A stretch of 52,196 nucleotides of DNA from Bacillota bacterium (GTDB taxonomy: Bacteria > Bacillota > Limnochordia > DUMW01), in contig DUMW01000101.1 in assembly GCA_012839765.1 (NCBI GenBank), positions 1 through 52,196 of the forward strand, written 5' to 3'. This document shows positions 41,465 to 49,542 of this stretch, one piece after another. Each line of letters starts with the position of its first letter. Position 1 is the stretch's first letter. The position numbers were made by a program, and so were the translations under genes. The notes under the pieces are model-generated. The model did no database searches and had not been told where the DNA came from. It was given only the letters and a program-made list of their open reading frames with translations.

Positions 41465-44272
41465 ATGGAGTGGACGGCCCAGTGGATCTGGACCCAAGAA
41501 AAACTGGCCCCTGTTAACAATTTTGTGCGGTTTCGTCGGGTGTTTGAGGCGCAGAAAAGGGCCCTATGTCATATCACCGCCCGCAGTAGGTATGCGTTGT
41601 ATATCAACGGGGAATACCTGGGACAGGGGCCAGTTCGGTCCTGGCCCAACCATTTGCGCTATGATACATATGATCTCAGTCCCTACCTACGGGAAGGGAA
41701 AAACTGTATTGCGGTGTTGGTCTACGACCCGGTGTTCGGGAACTTTCAATACTTGCCGCAACCGCCGGGGCTGTTGGCCCAGATCGAGACCGAGCAGGGG
41801 GTGATCGGGACCGATAGTACCTGGAAGGTGTCCGTGGAGCCAGCGATGGTTCCCGTTACCCCGCGTATTAGTTGTCAGCAGGCCTTTGAAGAGCAATATG
41901 ATGCCCGGAAAGAGGAACCTTGGAAGTGTGTCAACTATGAGGATTCCCACTGGCCCCAGGCCCATGGGGTGGGGCCTGTGACTTCGGATATAACCTTAAA
42001 GCCGAGGGATATTCCCTTCTTAACCCTGGATCCGGTGCTGCCGCAGCGGATTGTGAAGGTGGAAGCTGTAACATCGGCACCCTACATTTGGAACATCTTT
42101 CCCAAACCCTATGTGGCACCCGGGGATTATTCCACCAACAATTTGCTCTGTCATGCCTACATCTTCACCCAGATCTGGAGCCCGGAAGAGACCGAGGCGG
42201 AGTTCATCCGGCCCAAAGGTGACTTTCAAGACTTTAAACTCAATGGCCAGCTGATGTCCGATGTCCGGGTGAAGCTCCGTCAGGGTTGGAACCAGTTGCT
42301 GATCCCCTATGAGGGAATGCGGCACGGGGTGGAGCTTTGCTTGGTGGTGAGAACCGAAAGCAGACTGCGTTTTGCCTGTCGTGGGGACGCGGGCGGTAGT
42401 CCCTGGGCAGTGATTGGCCCCTTCCCCTTGACCCAACGGCAACAGCAGAGGGCTGCGAACCACATGGACGAATCCTTGATCCTCTGCCGGCCGCTAGTGG
42501 CAGCGGCCACCGCGGAGGCCGCTGTCCGGGTGTGGGAGCAGCAGGATCTGGAGTGGGCCTTGGAGCAACCCTTCTTCAGAGAGGTGGCTGCCGAGGATCT
42601 GCCCGAGGTGAACGTCTTTGCCCAGTCCTATACCGATAAGGTCCACGATGAGGAGGTGAGGATCGAGGCGGTGGAAGCGCTGCTCAGCGACAACCATCAA
42701 TGGACTACTGTCTATCCGGTCCCGGGGAAGGATGTACGGATCCTGTTGGATTATGGGGACGAAGTGGTGGGCTTCCAGCGGCTGGAGGTGGAGGCACCCG
42801 AAGGGACCATTCTAGATTTTCACAACTTCGAGTTTATCCAGCCTGATGGTCGATACAACTTTGCCGAGGGGATGAATAACAGTTTTCGGTATATCTGCCG
42901 GGGAGGAAGGCAAAGCTATCAGACCTTTGTGCGGAGAGGTTTTCGGTACAGTTATGTTACCATCCGAGATTTCCACCAGCCGGTGCGGTTCCGGAAGCTT
43001 GAAGTATTGCATAACACCTATCCTCAACGGAATACGGGTAGTTTCCAGTGTTCCGATGCCCTGCTGAACCGGATCTGGCAGGTGGGGGCGCGGACCTTGG
43101 AACTGTGCAGTGAGGACACCTACGTGGACTGCCCCACCTATGAGCAGGTTCTTTGGGTAGGGGATGCTCGAAACGAAGCTCTGATCGATTGGGTGATTAA
43201 CGGTGATCCCAGGCTTTGGTACCGGTGCTTGGAATTGGCGGGTCAAAGCTTGGAACGTTCGAAGATTGTTGAATCCCACGTTCCCAGTGCCTGGCAGAAT
43301 ATCTTACCCGCCTGGAGCCTGCTGTGGATGCGTTCCTGCTGGGAGTATTATCTTTTTACCAAGGACAGGGCGGGTTCAGAAAAACTGCTTCAGTTTGTGA
43401 AAGAGAACGTGGCTGGGCTGCGAAGCTACCTGAACCGGCAACATCTTTTGGATATTCGGGCGTGGAACCTTTTTGACTGGGCCCCTATGGATACCCCTAC
43501 CCGGGGAGTGGTGACCCACCAAAACTGTTTGGCGGTGGTTGCTTTGCGGGAAGCCGCCACCTTTGCTGCATCCCTTGGGGAACCGGATACAGCCCGCGAC
43601 TTTGAGGTGTTTGCCCAGGGACTTGATGAGGCCATCAACCGCTATTTATGGAACGAGACCAAAGGAGCCTACACCGATTGCCTGCGGCCGGACGGGAGTA
43701 TGAGTCCGGTGTATAGCCAGCAGACCCAAACCGTCGCCTATCTTTCCGGTGTAGCCAAGGGAGAACGGGCGGAGAGCTGTCGGAGGATCATCTACGACCC
43801 GCCCGAGGATTTTGTTCGATCCGGTAGTCCCTTCTTTCAGTTCTTCCTACTGGAGGCTTTGAAACAGGACCAACGGGATCAGGAGTTTATCGATATCATC
43901 CGTCGTGACTGGGGCTTTATGATCGAGATGGGGGCCACCACCTTCTGGGAGATGTGGCACCGGGACAAACCCCGCATGACCCGCAGTCATTGCCATGCCT
44001 GGTCAGCTGCGCCCACCTATTTCCTTAGCACCCATGTGTTGGGCGTCCGACCGATCCAACCAGGTTTTGATAAGGTGGTGATCGAACCCCACCCGGGGGA
44101 TCTGAAGTGGTGCCGGGGCACGATGCCCACGCTTTTAGGTCCCATTACGGTGTACTGGTATCGGGACCAGGAGGTCCTTCGGGTGGAGGTGTCGGCGCCC
44201 GAGGAGGTGCAAGTGGAGTTCAACTGTCCCCAGGGAACAGTGAGAATTCTAAACGGTCTGATCATCGATTAA
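41465..44272 (+). CDS. Alpha-L-rhamnosidase-like glycoside hydrolase, family 78
   Basis: 935 residues from ATG 41465, with AAAGGGGAG upstream. Beta-sandwich domains at the N-terminus (AQWIWTQEK, ALYINGEYLGQGPVRSWPNHLRYDTYDLSPYL is a typical Bac_rhamnosid_N region) lead to an alpha/alpha barrel. The barrel bears the GH78 signature around residues 550-565 (CSEDTYVDCPTYEQ, VGDARNE), with the general acid expected in that block, and a second acidic motif FWEMWHRD near 828. A C-terminal beta domain closes it. No signal peptide, so it acts on imported rhamnosides. DCPTYEQ replaces the commoner DCPQR(D/E)E, so substrate may differ from plain rhamnosides. Confidence 0.85.
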   Translation: MEWTAQWIWTQEKLAPVNNFVRFRRVFEAQKRALCHITARSRYALYINGEYLGQGPVRSWPNHLRYDTYDLSPYLREGKNCIAVLVYDPVFGNFQYLPQPPGLLAQIETEQGVIGTDSTWKVSVEPAMVPVTPRISCQQAFEEQYDARKEEPWKCVNYEDSHWPQAHGVGPVTSDITLKPRDIPFLTLDPVLPQRIVKVEAVTSAPYIWNIFPKPYVAPGDYSTNNLLCHAYIFTQIWSPEETEAEFIRPKGDFQDFKLNGQLMSDVRVKLRQGWNQLLIPYEGMRHGVELCLVVRTESRLRFACRGDAGGSPWAVIGPFPLTQRQQQRAANHMDESLILCRPLVAAATAEAAVRVWEQQDLEWALEQPFFREVAAEDLPEVNVFAQSYTDKVHDEEVRIEAVEALLSDNHQWTTVYPVPGKDVRILLDYGDEVVGFQRLEVEAPEGTILDFHNFEFIQPDGRYNFAEGMNNSFRYICRGGRQSYQTFVRRGFRYSYVTIRDFHQPVRFRKLEVLHNTYPQRNTGSFQCSDALLNRIWQVGARTLELCSEDTYVDCPTYEQVLWVGDARNEALIDWVINGDPRLWYRCLELAGQSLERSKIVESHVPSAWQNILPAWSLLWMRSCWEYYLFTKDRAGSEKLLQFVKENVAGLRSYLNRQHLLDIRAWNLFDWAPMDTPTRGVVTHQNCLAVVALREAATFAASLGEPDTARDFEVFAQGLDEAINRYLWNETKGAYTDCLRPDGSMSPVYSQQTQTVAYLSGVAKGERAESCRRIIYDPPEDFVRSGSPFFQFFLLEALKQDQRDQEFIDIIRRDWGFMIEMGATTFWEMWHRDKPRMTRSHCHAWSAAPTYFLSTHVLGVRPIQPGFDKVVIEPHPGDLKWCRGTMPTLLGPITVYWYRDQEVLRVEVSAPEEVQVEFNCPQGTVRILNGLIID

Positions 44273-44287
44273 ACCGGTTTTTCATGC

Positions 44288-44350
44288 CCCCCGAACCCAA
44301 GTGCAGACCCCCTTTTGCACACTGGTTCGGGGGTATTTTTGTGCCCGGGA
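44288..44350 (+). terminator. Rho-independent terminator, two-tier stem
   Basis: Outer arms CCCCCGAACC (44288-44297) and its complement (44334-44343), an inner GTGCA/TGCAC stem, then TATTTTTGT. It ends the GH78 gene. Confidence 0.9.
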
Positions 44351-44473
44351 TTCCTATCTCAGGGAAAGATAGGTCTAAAGGGTCATTACAATGGCCCGGC
44401 CTAACTCATAGATTGAAGCATAAGCACTAAGCTTTTGAACCACTCCGCAGCTAAAACAAGTGAGGTGAACAAT

Positions 44474-44818
44474 GTGGGTTTCAGATGTGCTTGCCCATGT
44501 CCCGTAGATAGAGGTGCTTACAGCACTTTGGTTGCTGACCACCTGAGGCACCTGCGGTTTTGCAGTCGCTTTGCCTGTTGTCCTAGCCCGCCTGTGACAC
44601 CAGCTCCTGCTCCTGTTCAGACCAATGAACAAACCAATGTCCAAGTCTGTGTTCCCGTGAACTTCCTCGGGATTGGTATCACCGCAGGCCTTGATGGAAT
44701 CCTTGCCGGGTCTCAGAACTTGCAGTTAGATGCCCAACAGAGGACTGGAGTTGTGAAAACCCCCCTAGGTGACGTGCACGTGACCTTGGTCCCAAAGACC
44801 GGCGGTGCCGCCAGCTAA
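44474..44818 (+). CDS. Small Cys/Pro-rich protein with QTNEQTNVQVCVP motif, tandem member 1
   Basis: 114 residues if started at GTG 44474, where GAGGTGA (44462-44468) lies 5 nt upstream; an overlapping ATG at 44472 would give only 11 codons, and TTG 44435 is a longer option. The first 37 residues hold six cysteines (5, 7, 9, 30, 35, 36), then a Pro/Ala linker (PPVTPAPAP), then PVQTNEQTNVQVCVPVN, which recurs in the next gene. A glycine/hydrophobic stretch (LGIGITAGLDGILAG) and a beta-like tail (GDVHVTLVPK) follow. I do not recognise the family. Composition suggests a structural or surface protein; a spore-coat role would fit the organism but is unproven. Confidence 0.6.
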   Translation: MGFRCACPCPVDRGAYSTLVADHLRHLRFCSRFACCPSPPVTPAPAPVQTNEQTNVQVCVPVNFLGIGITAGLDGILAGSQNLQLDAQQRTGVVKTPLGDVHVTLVPKTGGAAS

Positions 44819-44864
44819 GGGTAAGTTAAGAAAATAAGAAAATTTGATTAAGAGGTGAATGAAT

Positions 44865-45137
44865 ATGGCGATTATCCCTGAGAACACCACTGGGCCGGTG
44901 CAGACCAATGAGCAGACCAACGTCCAGGTGTGTGTGCCCATTAATACTCTGGAGATCAGTGCCGACGTTAGTCTTGGCGGATTGCTTGATGGTGCCGCGG
45001 TAGCTGGTTCCGCCCAAGGAGTGGGAGTGGCTGCGGGTAATGCGATTACTCCAAACTCCATCTCGGTGCGCATCGACACCAGTTCTCCGGAAAAGGTGAG
45101 TGTAACCATTAACGGCGAGCCAGTGCCAGTTCAGTAG
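44865..45137 (+). CDS. Small protein with QTNEQTNVQVCVP motif, tandem member 2
   Basis: 90 residues from ATG 44865, with GAGGTGA (44852-44858) six nt upstream; ATG 44859 is too close. Order: short N-terminus (MAIIPENTTG), the shared PVQTNEQTNVQVCVPIN, then Gly/Ala-rich hydrophobic sequence (LGGLLDGAAVAGSAQGVGVAAG) and a beta-like tail (SISVRIDT, KVSVTINGEPVPV). No signal peptide. It shares layout with the preceding gene but lacks its cysteine-rich head. In the 17-codon motif nine codons differ synonymously and one conservatively, so the motif is under protein-level constraint. Function unknown. A terminator follows, making the pair a small operon. Confidence 0.72.
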   Translation: MAIIPENTTGPVQTNEQTNVQVCVPINTLEISADVSLGGLLDGAAVAGSAQGVGVAAGNAITPNSISVRIDTSSPEKVSVTINGEPVPVQ

Positions 45138-45150
45138 GTTAGCCTAGGAT

Positions 45151-45190
45151 GGTCAGGGCCTGCCTGTGGCGGGTCCTGACCAATTTGATA
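45151..45190 (+). terminator. Rho-independent terminator
   Basis: A 14-bp stem with two G-U pairs (45151-45164 with 45168-45181), loop TGT, then AATTTG. It closes the small-protein pair. Confidence 0.7.
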
Positions 45191-45207
45191 ATCTGGCAGG
45201 GGAGCTA

Positions 45208-45236
45208 TTGGCGCGAGGACAAATATGTCATATAAT
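45208..45236 (+). promoter_or_regulatory. Sigma-A type promoter of the MFS gene
   Basis: TTGGCG (45208-45213), a 17-bp spacer and a perfect TATAAT (45231-45236). It leaves a leader of about 130 nt before the MFS start, in which no clear structure was recognised. Confidence 0.65.
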
Positions 45237-45371
45237 ATTATCATAATTTGGAGACAGTACAGACGTCCATATGCTAGAAGGACGAGTTGAAGCGGTGGTG
45301 TGTTCTCTTCTAGCGAGATTTGCCCACACTTGTGGAATTGAAGGATAGGCAAAACATGGAGGATAGACCTA

Positions 45372-46538
45372 GTGGAAACTACCACATTTCCTCCCGCAAT
45401 CTCGTTGATGCTTCTTATTGCTACCCTTGAAGGATTGGTTCTTGGTTTTTATGGAACCTGTGTGGATGAACTGGGCGCTTTTTTCCTGGTGGATGAGGTA
45501 AAACTAGGGAGCTTGGCCTCCCTCTACTATGGGGCGGCCATCCCAGGAGTCCTCTTGGCCTTGCAAGTGGTCAGTCGTTTCGGTATGGGGCGGACGTTGA
45601 GTGTCGCATTGGTTTTCCAATCCCTCAGTCTTTTGCTGTTCAGCAGCTCCCGCTCTTTCCCACTGGCCGGAGCCCTTTATGCCATGGTTGGCCTTGCCTA
45701 TGGGTTGCTCATCAATAGTCCCGTTGGGTACATGAACTATACAGATGGTGAGCAGGGAGCAAAGCACTTGAACTGGTTCTATGGGGCCTTTGCCTTGGGG
45801 TTGTTGCTAGGTCCCCTACTTAGTGGAACCCTTCTGTTGTGGAACTATGGCTGGCAGGTTCCCTATCGGATGGTGGCCCTATGTGCAGTGGTGCTGTTTT
45901 TGTGTTTACGCATGGTCCAATGGCGTCCTGTCCCTTTGGCCCAGGCGTCTTTACCATGGAAAGATCTTTCCGGTGCATACTGGTGCTTGGTCTTGTCCTT
46001 TGCTGCCTATTCGGTTACCGAAGCCGCGCTAAGCATCTGGATTGGAAAATTCATGTCCCTTGTTTATGGGACGAAGCACAGTCACTACGCCCTTACGGTG
46101 TTTTGGACAGGTATGATTTTGGGACGTTTCCTAATTAGGTTCCTTGCACATCGAGTCTCCCTTAAACGTTACATCCTACTGTCCTGCGCTGTTGCTACGG
46201 TGTTGCTGTTTTCCCTGGGCCTGTGGTCAACCTTTTTCGCGGCGACGGCAATTGTGGGACTGGTGGCCCTGGTTCTTTCCGGAGTCGGTCCCGGTTTTAT
46301 CAGTCTTTTGGGCGTAGCGGGCTCGGGCCAGGCCACGGCCTTGGCCATCAGTCTTGCCACCGTGGCGGTGGCTGTCGGTATGCCAGCAGTGGCCTATTTT
46401 GCGGGCTTGGTTGGTTTCCGGAATGTGTTGGGGGTAGCCGCCATACCCTTGATGGTTCCTCTATACGTCCTGTTGATACCAACCTCGCTGAAAGCACGGG
46501 GCTTTGATCGTTCTGCAGCAACCCCGAAAGATAGCTAA
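45372..46538 (+). CDS. Major facilitator superfamily transporter
   Basis: 388 residues from GTG 45372, with GGAGGAT nine nt upstream. Twelve hydrophobic segments in two halves are visible. The first loop carries GSLASLYYGAAIPGVLLA and VSRFGMGRTLSVALV, resembling the FucP/sugar:H+ or YfkF-like subgroup; the mid-region (NWFYGAFALGLLLGPLLSG) is characteristic of MFS sugar permeases annotated as FucP-like. The second half has GMILGRFLIRFLAHRVSLKR. The substrate is probably a sugar or sugar acid given the neighbouring oxidoreductase and aldolase, but this is inference. Confidence 0.85.
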   Translation: METTTFPPAISLMLLIATLEGLVLGFYGTCVDELGAFFLVDEVKLGSLASLYYGAAIPGVLLALQVVSRFGMGRTLSVALVFQSLSLLLFSSSRSFPLAGALYAMVGLAYGLLINSPVGYMNYTDGEQGAKHLNWFYGAFALGLLLGPLLSGTLLLWNYGWQVPYRMVALCAVVLFLCLRMVQWRPVPLAQASLPWKDLSGAYWCLVLSFAAYSVTEAALSIWIGKFMSLVYGTKHSHYALTVFWTGMILGRFLIRFLAHRVSLKRYILLSCAVATVLLFSLGLWSTFFAATAIVGLVALVLSGVGPGFISLLGVAGSGQATALAISLATVAVAVGMPAVAYFAGLVGFRNVLGVAAIPLMVPLYVLLIPTSLKARGFDRSAATPKDS

Positions 46539-46656
46539 AGTCGGTAATTAATAATAGACTTCACTATTCTACTAGTTAATTCCGCAGAAAAGTGCTAGTA
46601 TGATTGTATAGGATAATCTCTTTCAAGGATAACCGTTGGAGATGGAGGGCCTGATA

Positions 46657-47698
46657 ATGAAGCCTTTTCGTGTCCTTGTGGTGGGCTGTGGGCAAATGTG
46701 CCATGCCTGGGTCAAGTACGCTAAGAACAGTTCCCATTGTGAGATTGTGGGCTTGGTGGATATCCACTTGGAGAAGGCGGAAAATGTCCGTATCCGTTAC
46801 GGTCTAGACTGTCCCACTGATTCTGACTTTGGGCGTCTTTTGGAAAAGACGAAGGCCAATCTCGTATTCGACATCACGCCCCCCGAGTGCCATCGGGATG
46901 TGGTGGTCACTGCCCTTCGTGCTGGCTGTGATGTCTTCGGGGAAAAGCCCATGGCAGCAACGATGGAGCAGGGCCGGGAGATGGTGAAAGTGGCGGGGGA
47001 GACCAACCGGACCTACGCGGTTATGCAAAACCGGCGGTACGTGAACAACCTTCGCTCTTTGAAGAGCTTCCTTGATGCGGGGACCATCGGCCAACCTACT
47101 TTTGTCGCAGCAGATTTCTTTCTAGGGCCTTATTATGGAGGGTTTTCGTAAGACGATGGCCAGCCCCTTGCTCTTGGATATGGCCATACATACCTTTGAT
47201 CAGGCCCGGTTTCTCATCGGGGGTGATCCCATTTCGGTTCGGTGCCATGAGTTTAATCCCCAGGGTTCCTGGTACGAAGGCAATGCCGCCGCGACTTGTA
47301 CCTTTGAATTTGACAATGGTGTGGTGTTTTCTTACCGCGGATGTTGGTGTGCCAAGGGATTCCCCACCTCTTGGGAGTCTAGTTGGCGGGTGGTTTGCAC
47401 CCGGGGTACCGTCCTATGGGATGGGAAAGGTTCACCTCAGGCCCAAGTGGCCATTCCCTTCGATCAACCGGTGGATCTCACTACCGAGGTTGCTCCGGTG
47501 GAAGTGCCGGCCACATCCGCCGGACGGGAAGGTCATGAAGGGTGCCTTGATGCCTTGTTTGCTTCCTTACGGTCAGGACGCACACCGGAGACCGATTGCA
47601 GGGATAATATTAAGAGTCTGGCGATGGTGTTTGGGGCCATCGAAAGTGCCCGGTCGGGTCAGGTGGTTGACCTGCGGGCCTTAGGTGTGGGGACATAG
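46657..47698 (+). pseudogene. Gfo/Idh/MocA-family oxidoreductase, disrupted by a +1 frameshift
   Basis: Start ATG 46657 has GGAGGG at 46643-46648. The first frame (to TAA at 47149-47151) encodes the NAD-binding half: RVLVVGCGQM, VGLVDIH, and CDVFGEKPMAATMEQG with the EKP motif. It reads GPYYGGF and then stops. The next frame (visible from 47135) continues GGFRKTMASPLLLDMAIHTFDQARFL, exactly what family members have at this point, through to the C-terminus at 47698. One extra T in the TTTT run at 47143-47146 explains the shift. Restored length is about 347 residues, normal for the family. It would oxidise a sugar or inositol derivative. It may be a real mutation, a sequencing error or slippage at the T run. 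Confidence 0.85.
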
Positions 47699-47704
47699 TC
47701 CTTC

Positions 47705-47743
47705 GGGGAGGTTTCCGGAACGGAAGCCCCGGAATTCCTCCCC
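47705..47743 (+). terminator. GC-rich hairpin, probable terminator
   Basis: GGGGAGG (47705-47711) pairs with CCTCCCC (47737-47743), and TTCCGG (47713-47718) with CCGGAA (47729-47734). A C-run rather than a T-run follows, so efficiency is uncertain. Confidence 0.45.
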
Positions 47744-47793
47744 CCCCGATCCTCATTAGAGGAGATAGCACCACCAAGGACGCTAAACAAATA

Positions 47794-47822
47794 TTGCCAT
47801 CACCTATTTTGTATGATAATAT
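47794..47822 (+). promoter_or_regulatory. Candidate sigma-A promoter of the aldolase gene
   Basis: TTGCCA (47794-47799), a 17-bp spacer and TAATAT (47817-47822; four of six consensus bases). It sits about 93 bp before the DapA-family gene in an AT-rich stretch. Confidence 0.4.
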
Positions 47823-47915
47823 GTAAATAGTAATAATTGGTTAGACGGGTGAGCGGATCCCCAGGGTTTTCTATGATCTTCACCGTCAAATCTTACGGAA
47901 GGGACAGGGAGCGTT

Positions 47916-48860
47916 ATGGCTAAGAGTGAGAGAACTTGCCCCGGTGGGATTATCCCCGCACTGGTGACGCCTTGCACTAAGGATCATGAAGTGGACTACG
48001 ACGGTTTCAAAAGGCTGGTCCGGTTTTTAGTTGAACGGGGAGTACATGGTCTGTTTGTGCTCAGCTCAACGGGGGAGTACCCAGTTGTTGATGCGCGGCA
48101 TGCCCCTGAGCTTTCCAAAGCGGCCGCGGAGGCTTGTCGGCAAGTGGGGCGCCCGGTGCCGATCTACTGTGCAGCAAGTGCCGCATCCCAAAAGGGAGTT
48201 GTGGCCAATATTGAGCGGCTGGCCGATGCACCGGTGGATTTCGTAGTAGTCACGCCACCGTACTTTTTTCGGTATACCCAGGCTGAATTGATCCATTTCT
48301 ACACCTCGATCGCCGATGTTAGTCCCTTGCCGGTGGTGGTTTATAATATTCCGCTCCGGGCCGGCAGTGGACTTACGGTGAACACCCTAGCCACCTTAAG
48401 TGAACATGAAAACATTGTGGGCTGTAAAGATACCACCGGGGATATGCATCGTTTTATGGAGTTGATTGAGGCTGTTGAAGGACGGGATTTCGTCCTCTTG
48501 CAGGGAAGTGAACCGTTGGTGGCTCCCAGCCTTCTCTTCGGCGGACATGGTGCCGTGGCGGCCTTGGCCAACATTGCCCCCAAGTTGTTTGTAGACCTTC
48601 ATACCGCCTGTGCGCAAGGAGAGCTGCCCCTGGTAAAAAAGCTACAGTCCCAGCTACTTGCTGTCTTTCGTATGCTAAACCTAATACCTTACACAGAGTC
48701 CATCAACAATCTGCTCTATGCCATTAAAGTAGTCATGAAACACCTGGGGATCTGTGATTGGTACCCCAGTCAAATGCATATTGCCTCGGAAGAGACCCTT
48801 AGGGAGTTCTCGGACCGGATAATTGACTACCTAACCGAAGAAGGTATCCTCCTGGACTAG
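47916..48860 (+). CDS. Dihydrodipicolinate synthase / N-acetylneuraminate lyase family aldolase
   Basis: 314 residues from ATG 47916. Class I aldolase barrel: GGIIPALVTPCTKDHEVD, LFVLSSTGEYPVV (in place of GTTGE), the catalytic Tyr in VVVYNIPLRAG, and the Schiff-base Lys (about 171) in GCKDTTGD; LLQGSEPLVAPSLLFGGHGAVAALANIAP follows. Several residues of true DapA are changed, and the context (oxidoreductase, sugar transporter, GH4 enzyme) points to a sugar-acid aldolase such as 2-keto-3-deoxy acid or sialic-acid lyase rather than lysine biosynthesis. The motif STGEYP supports a DapA-like rather than NanA-specific protein. Confidence 0.85.
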   Translation: MAKSERTCPGGIIPALVTPCTKDHEVDYDGFKRLVRFLVERGVHGLFVLSSTGEYPVVDARHAPELSKAAAEACRQVGRPVPIYCAASAASQKGVVANIERLADAPVDFVVVTPPYFFRYTQAELIHFYTSIADVSPLPVVVYNIPLRAGSGLTVNTLATLSEHENIVGCKDTTGDMHRFMELIEAVEGRDFVLLQGSEPLVAPSLLFGGHGAVAALANIAPKLFVDLHTACAQGELPLVKKLQSQLLAVFRMLNLIPYTESINNLLYAIKVVMKHLGICDWYPSQMHIASEETLREFSDRIIDYLTEEGILLD

Positions 48861-48869
48861 TTCGGTGTC

Positions 48870-48913
48870 TCCATCATCCACATGCGCCCACCTTGGCGTA
48901 AGTGGATGATGGA
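48870..48913 (+). terminator. Perfect hairpin downstream of the aldolase gene
   Basis: A 12-bp exact stem (TCCATCATCCAC at 48870-48881 with 48902-48913) encloses a smaller GCGCC/GGCG stem. No T-tract follows, so it may act as an mRNA 3' stabiliser rather than a strong terminator. Confidence 0.45.
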
Positions 48914-49542
48914 ATCGATCTGTAGAAAGTTGTCTCCTACAAGGACAGCTAGGGCGCTGCGTCCCTAAGACTAGGTGGGTGCCTCTTGGTGTTGAGAGTC
49001 TGTTGCCCTTTTGGAGGGAGGCATCCCTAGAAGCCTTGCTACACCTAGGACTTGTCCATATACAGACTCCCAGTTGTTCCCACCTAGAAGCTAAGGTATT
49101 GATTTTGTTTGGCAAGGAAACCCCAGGTCTTTTCCTTGCCAGTTCACGGGTATACTCGATGGAGCCATGTCCAAAGGCTCTTAAGGGGAATGATGAAATG
49201 GTATATCAGTTGCTGTGTCGGTTTCCTTTTACTTTCCTTCGTATTTGAAAAACAGAATCACCCCGGGTGATGCTGGGTGCACTAGCGAAGGAAGGCCGGT
49301 GGCCCTTGTGTCTTGGCAGAAAGAGGGCGCTGTGGAAAGAATTAGCGAATGATTTGAGAAAAATGGTGGATGTTAGCCAAAAAAACGAAGGAGATTTTGC
49401 TTCTACCCAGAAGAAATACCTAGAATTGGGGCAAGGAGATCTTGGTAGGCTATCCCGTACCAGAAGAATTGCGGGACTGAATATTGGCCTGCCATTGTGG
49501 ATATGTAACATCCTAAGATGTCAAGGAGGCTGTGAGTAGTAG
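48914..49542. other. Gene-poor 630-bp stretch with a second hairpin
   Basis: No reading frame with a ribosome site is convincing; the longest (90 codons, from 49267) has no Shine-Dalgarno sequence and no recognisable motif. An 11-bp perfect hairpin lies at 49110-49141 (TGGCAAGGAAA with its complement, 10-nt loop). Towards the end AAGGAGG (49523-49529) belongs to the GH4 gene. It could hold a decayed gene or an untranslated leader. Confidence 0.4.

Noticed and set aside
47916-48860. Lysine-biosynthesis dapA
   Set aside because: The STGEYP variant and the sugar-catabolic surroundings favour a different aldolase of the same family.
49267-49539. 90-codon open frame before the GH4 gene
   Set aside because: No ribosome-binding site, no recognisable domain, and codon use unlike its neighbours; treated as chance.
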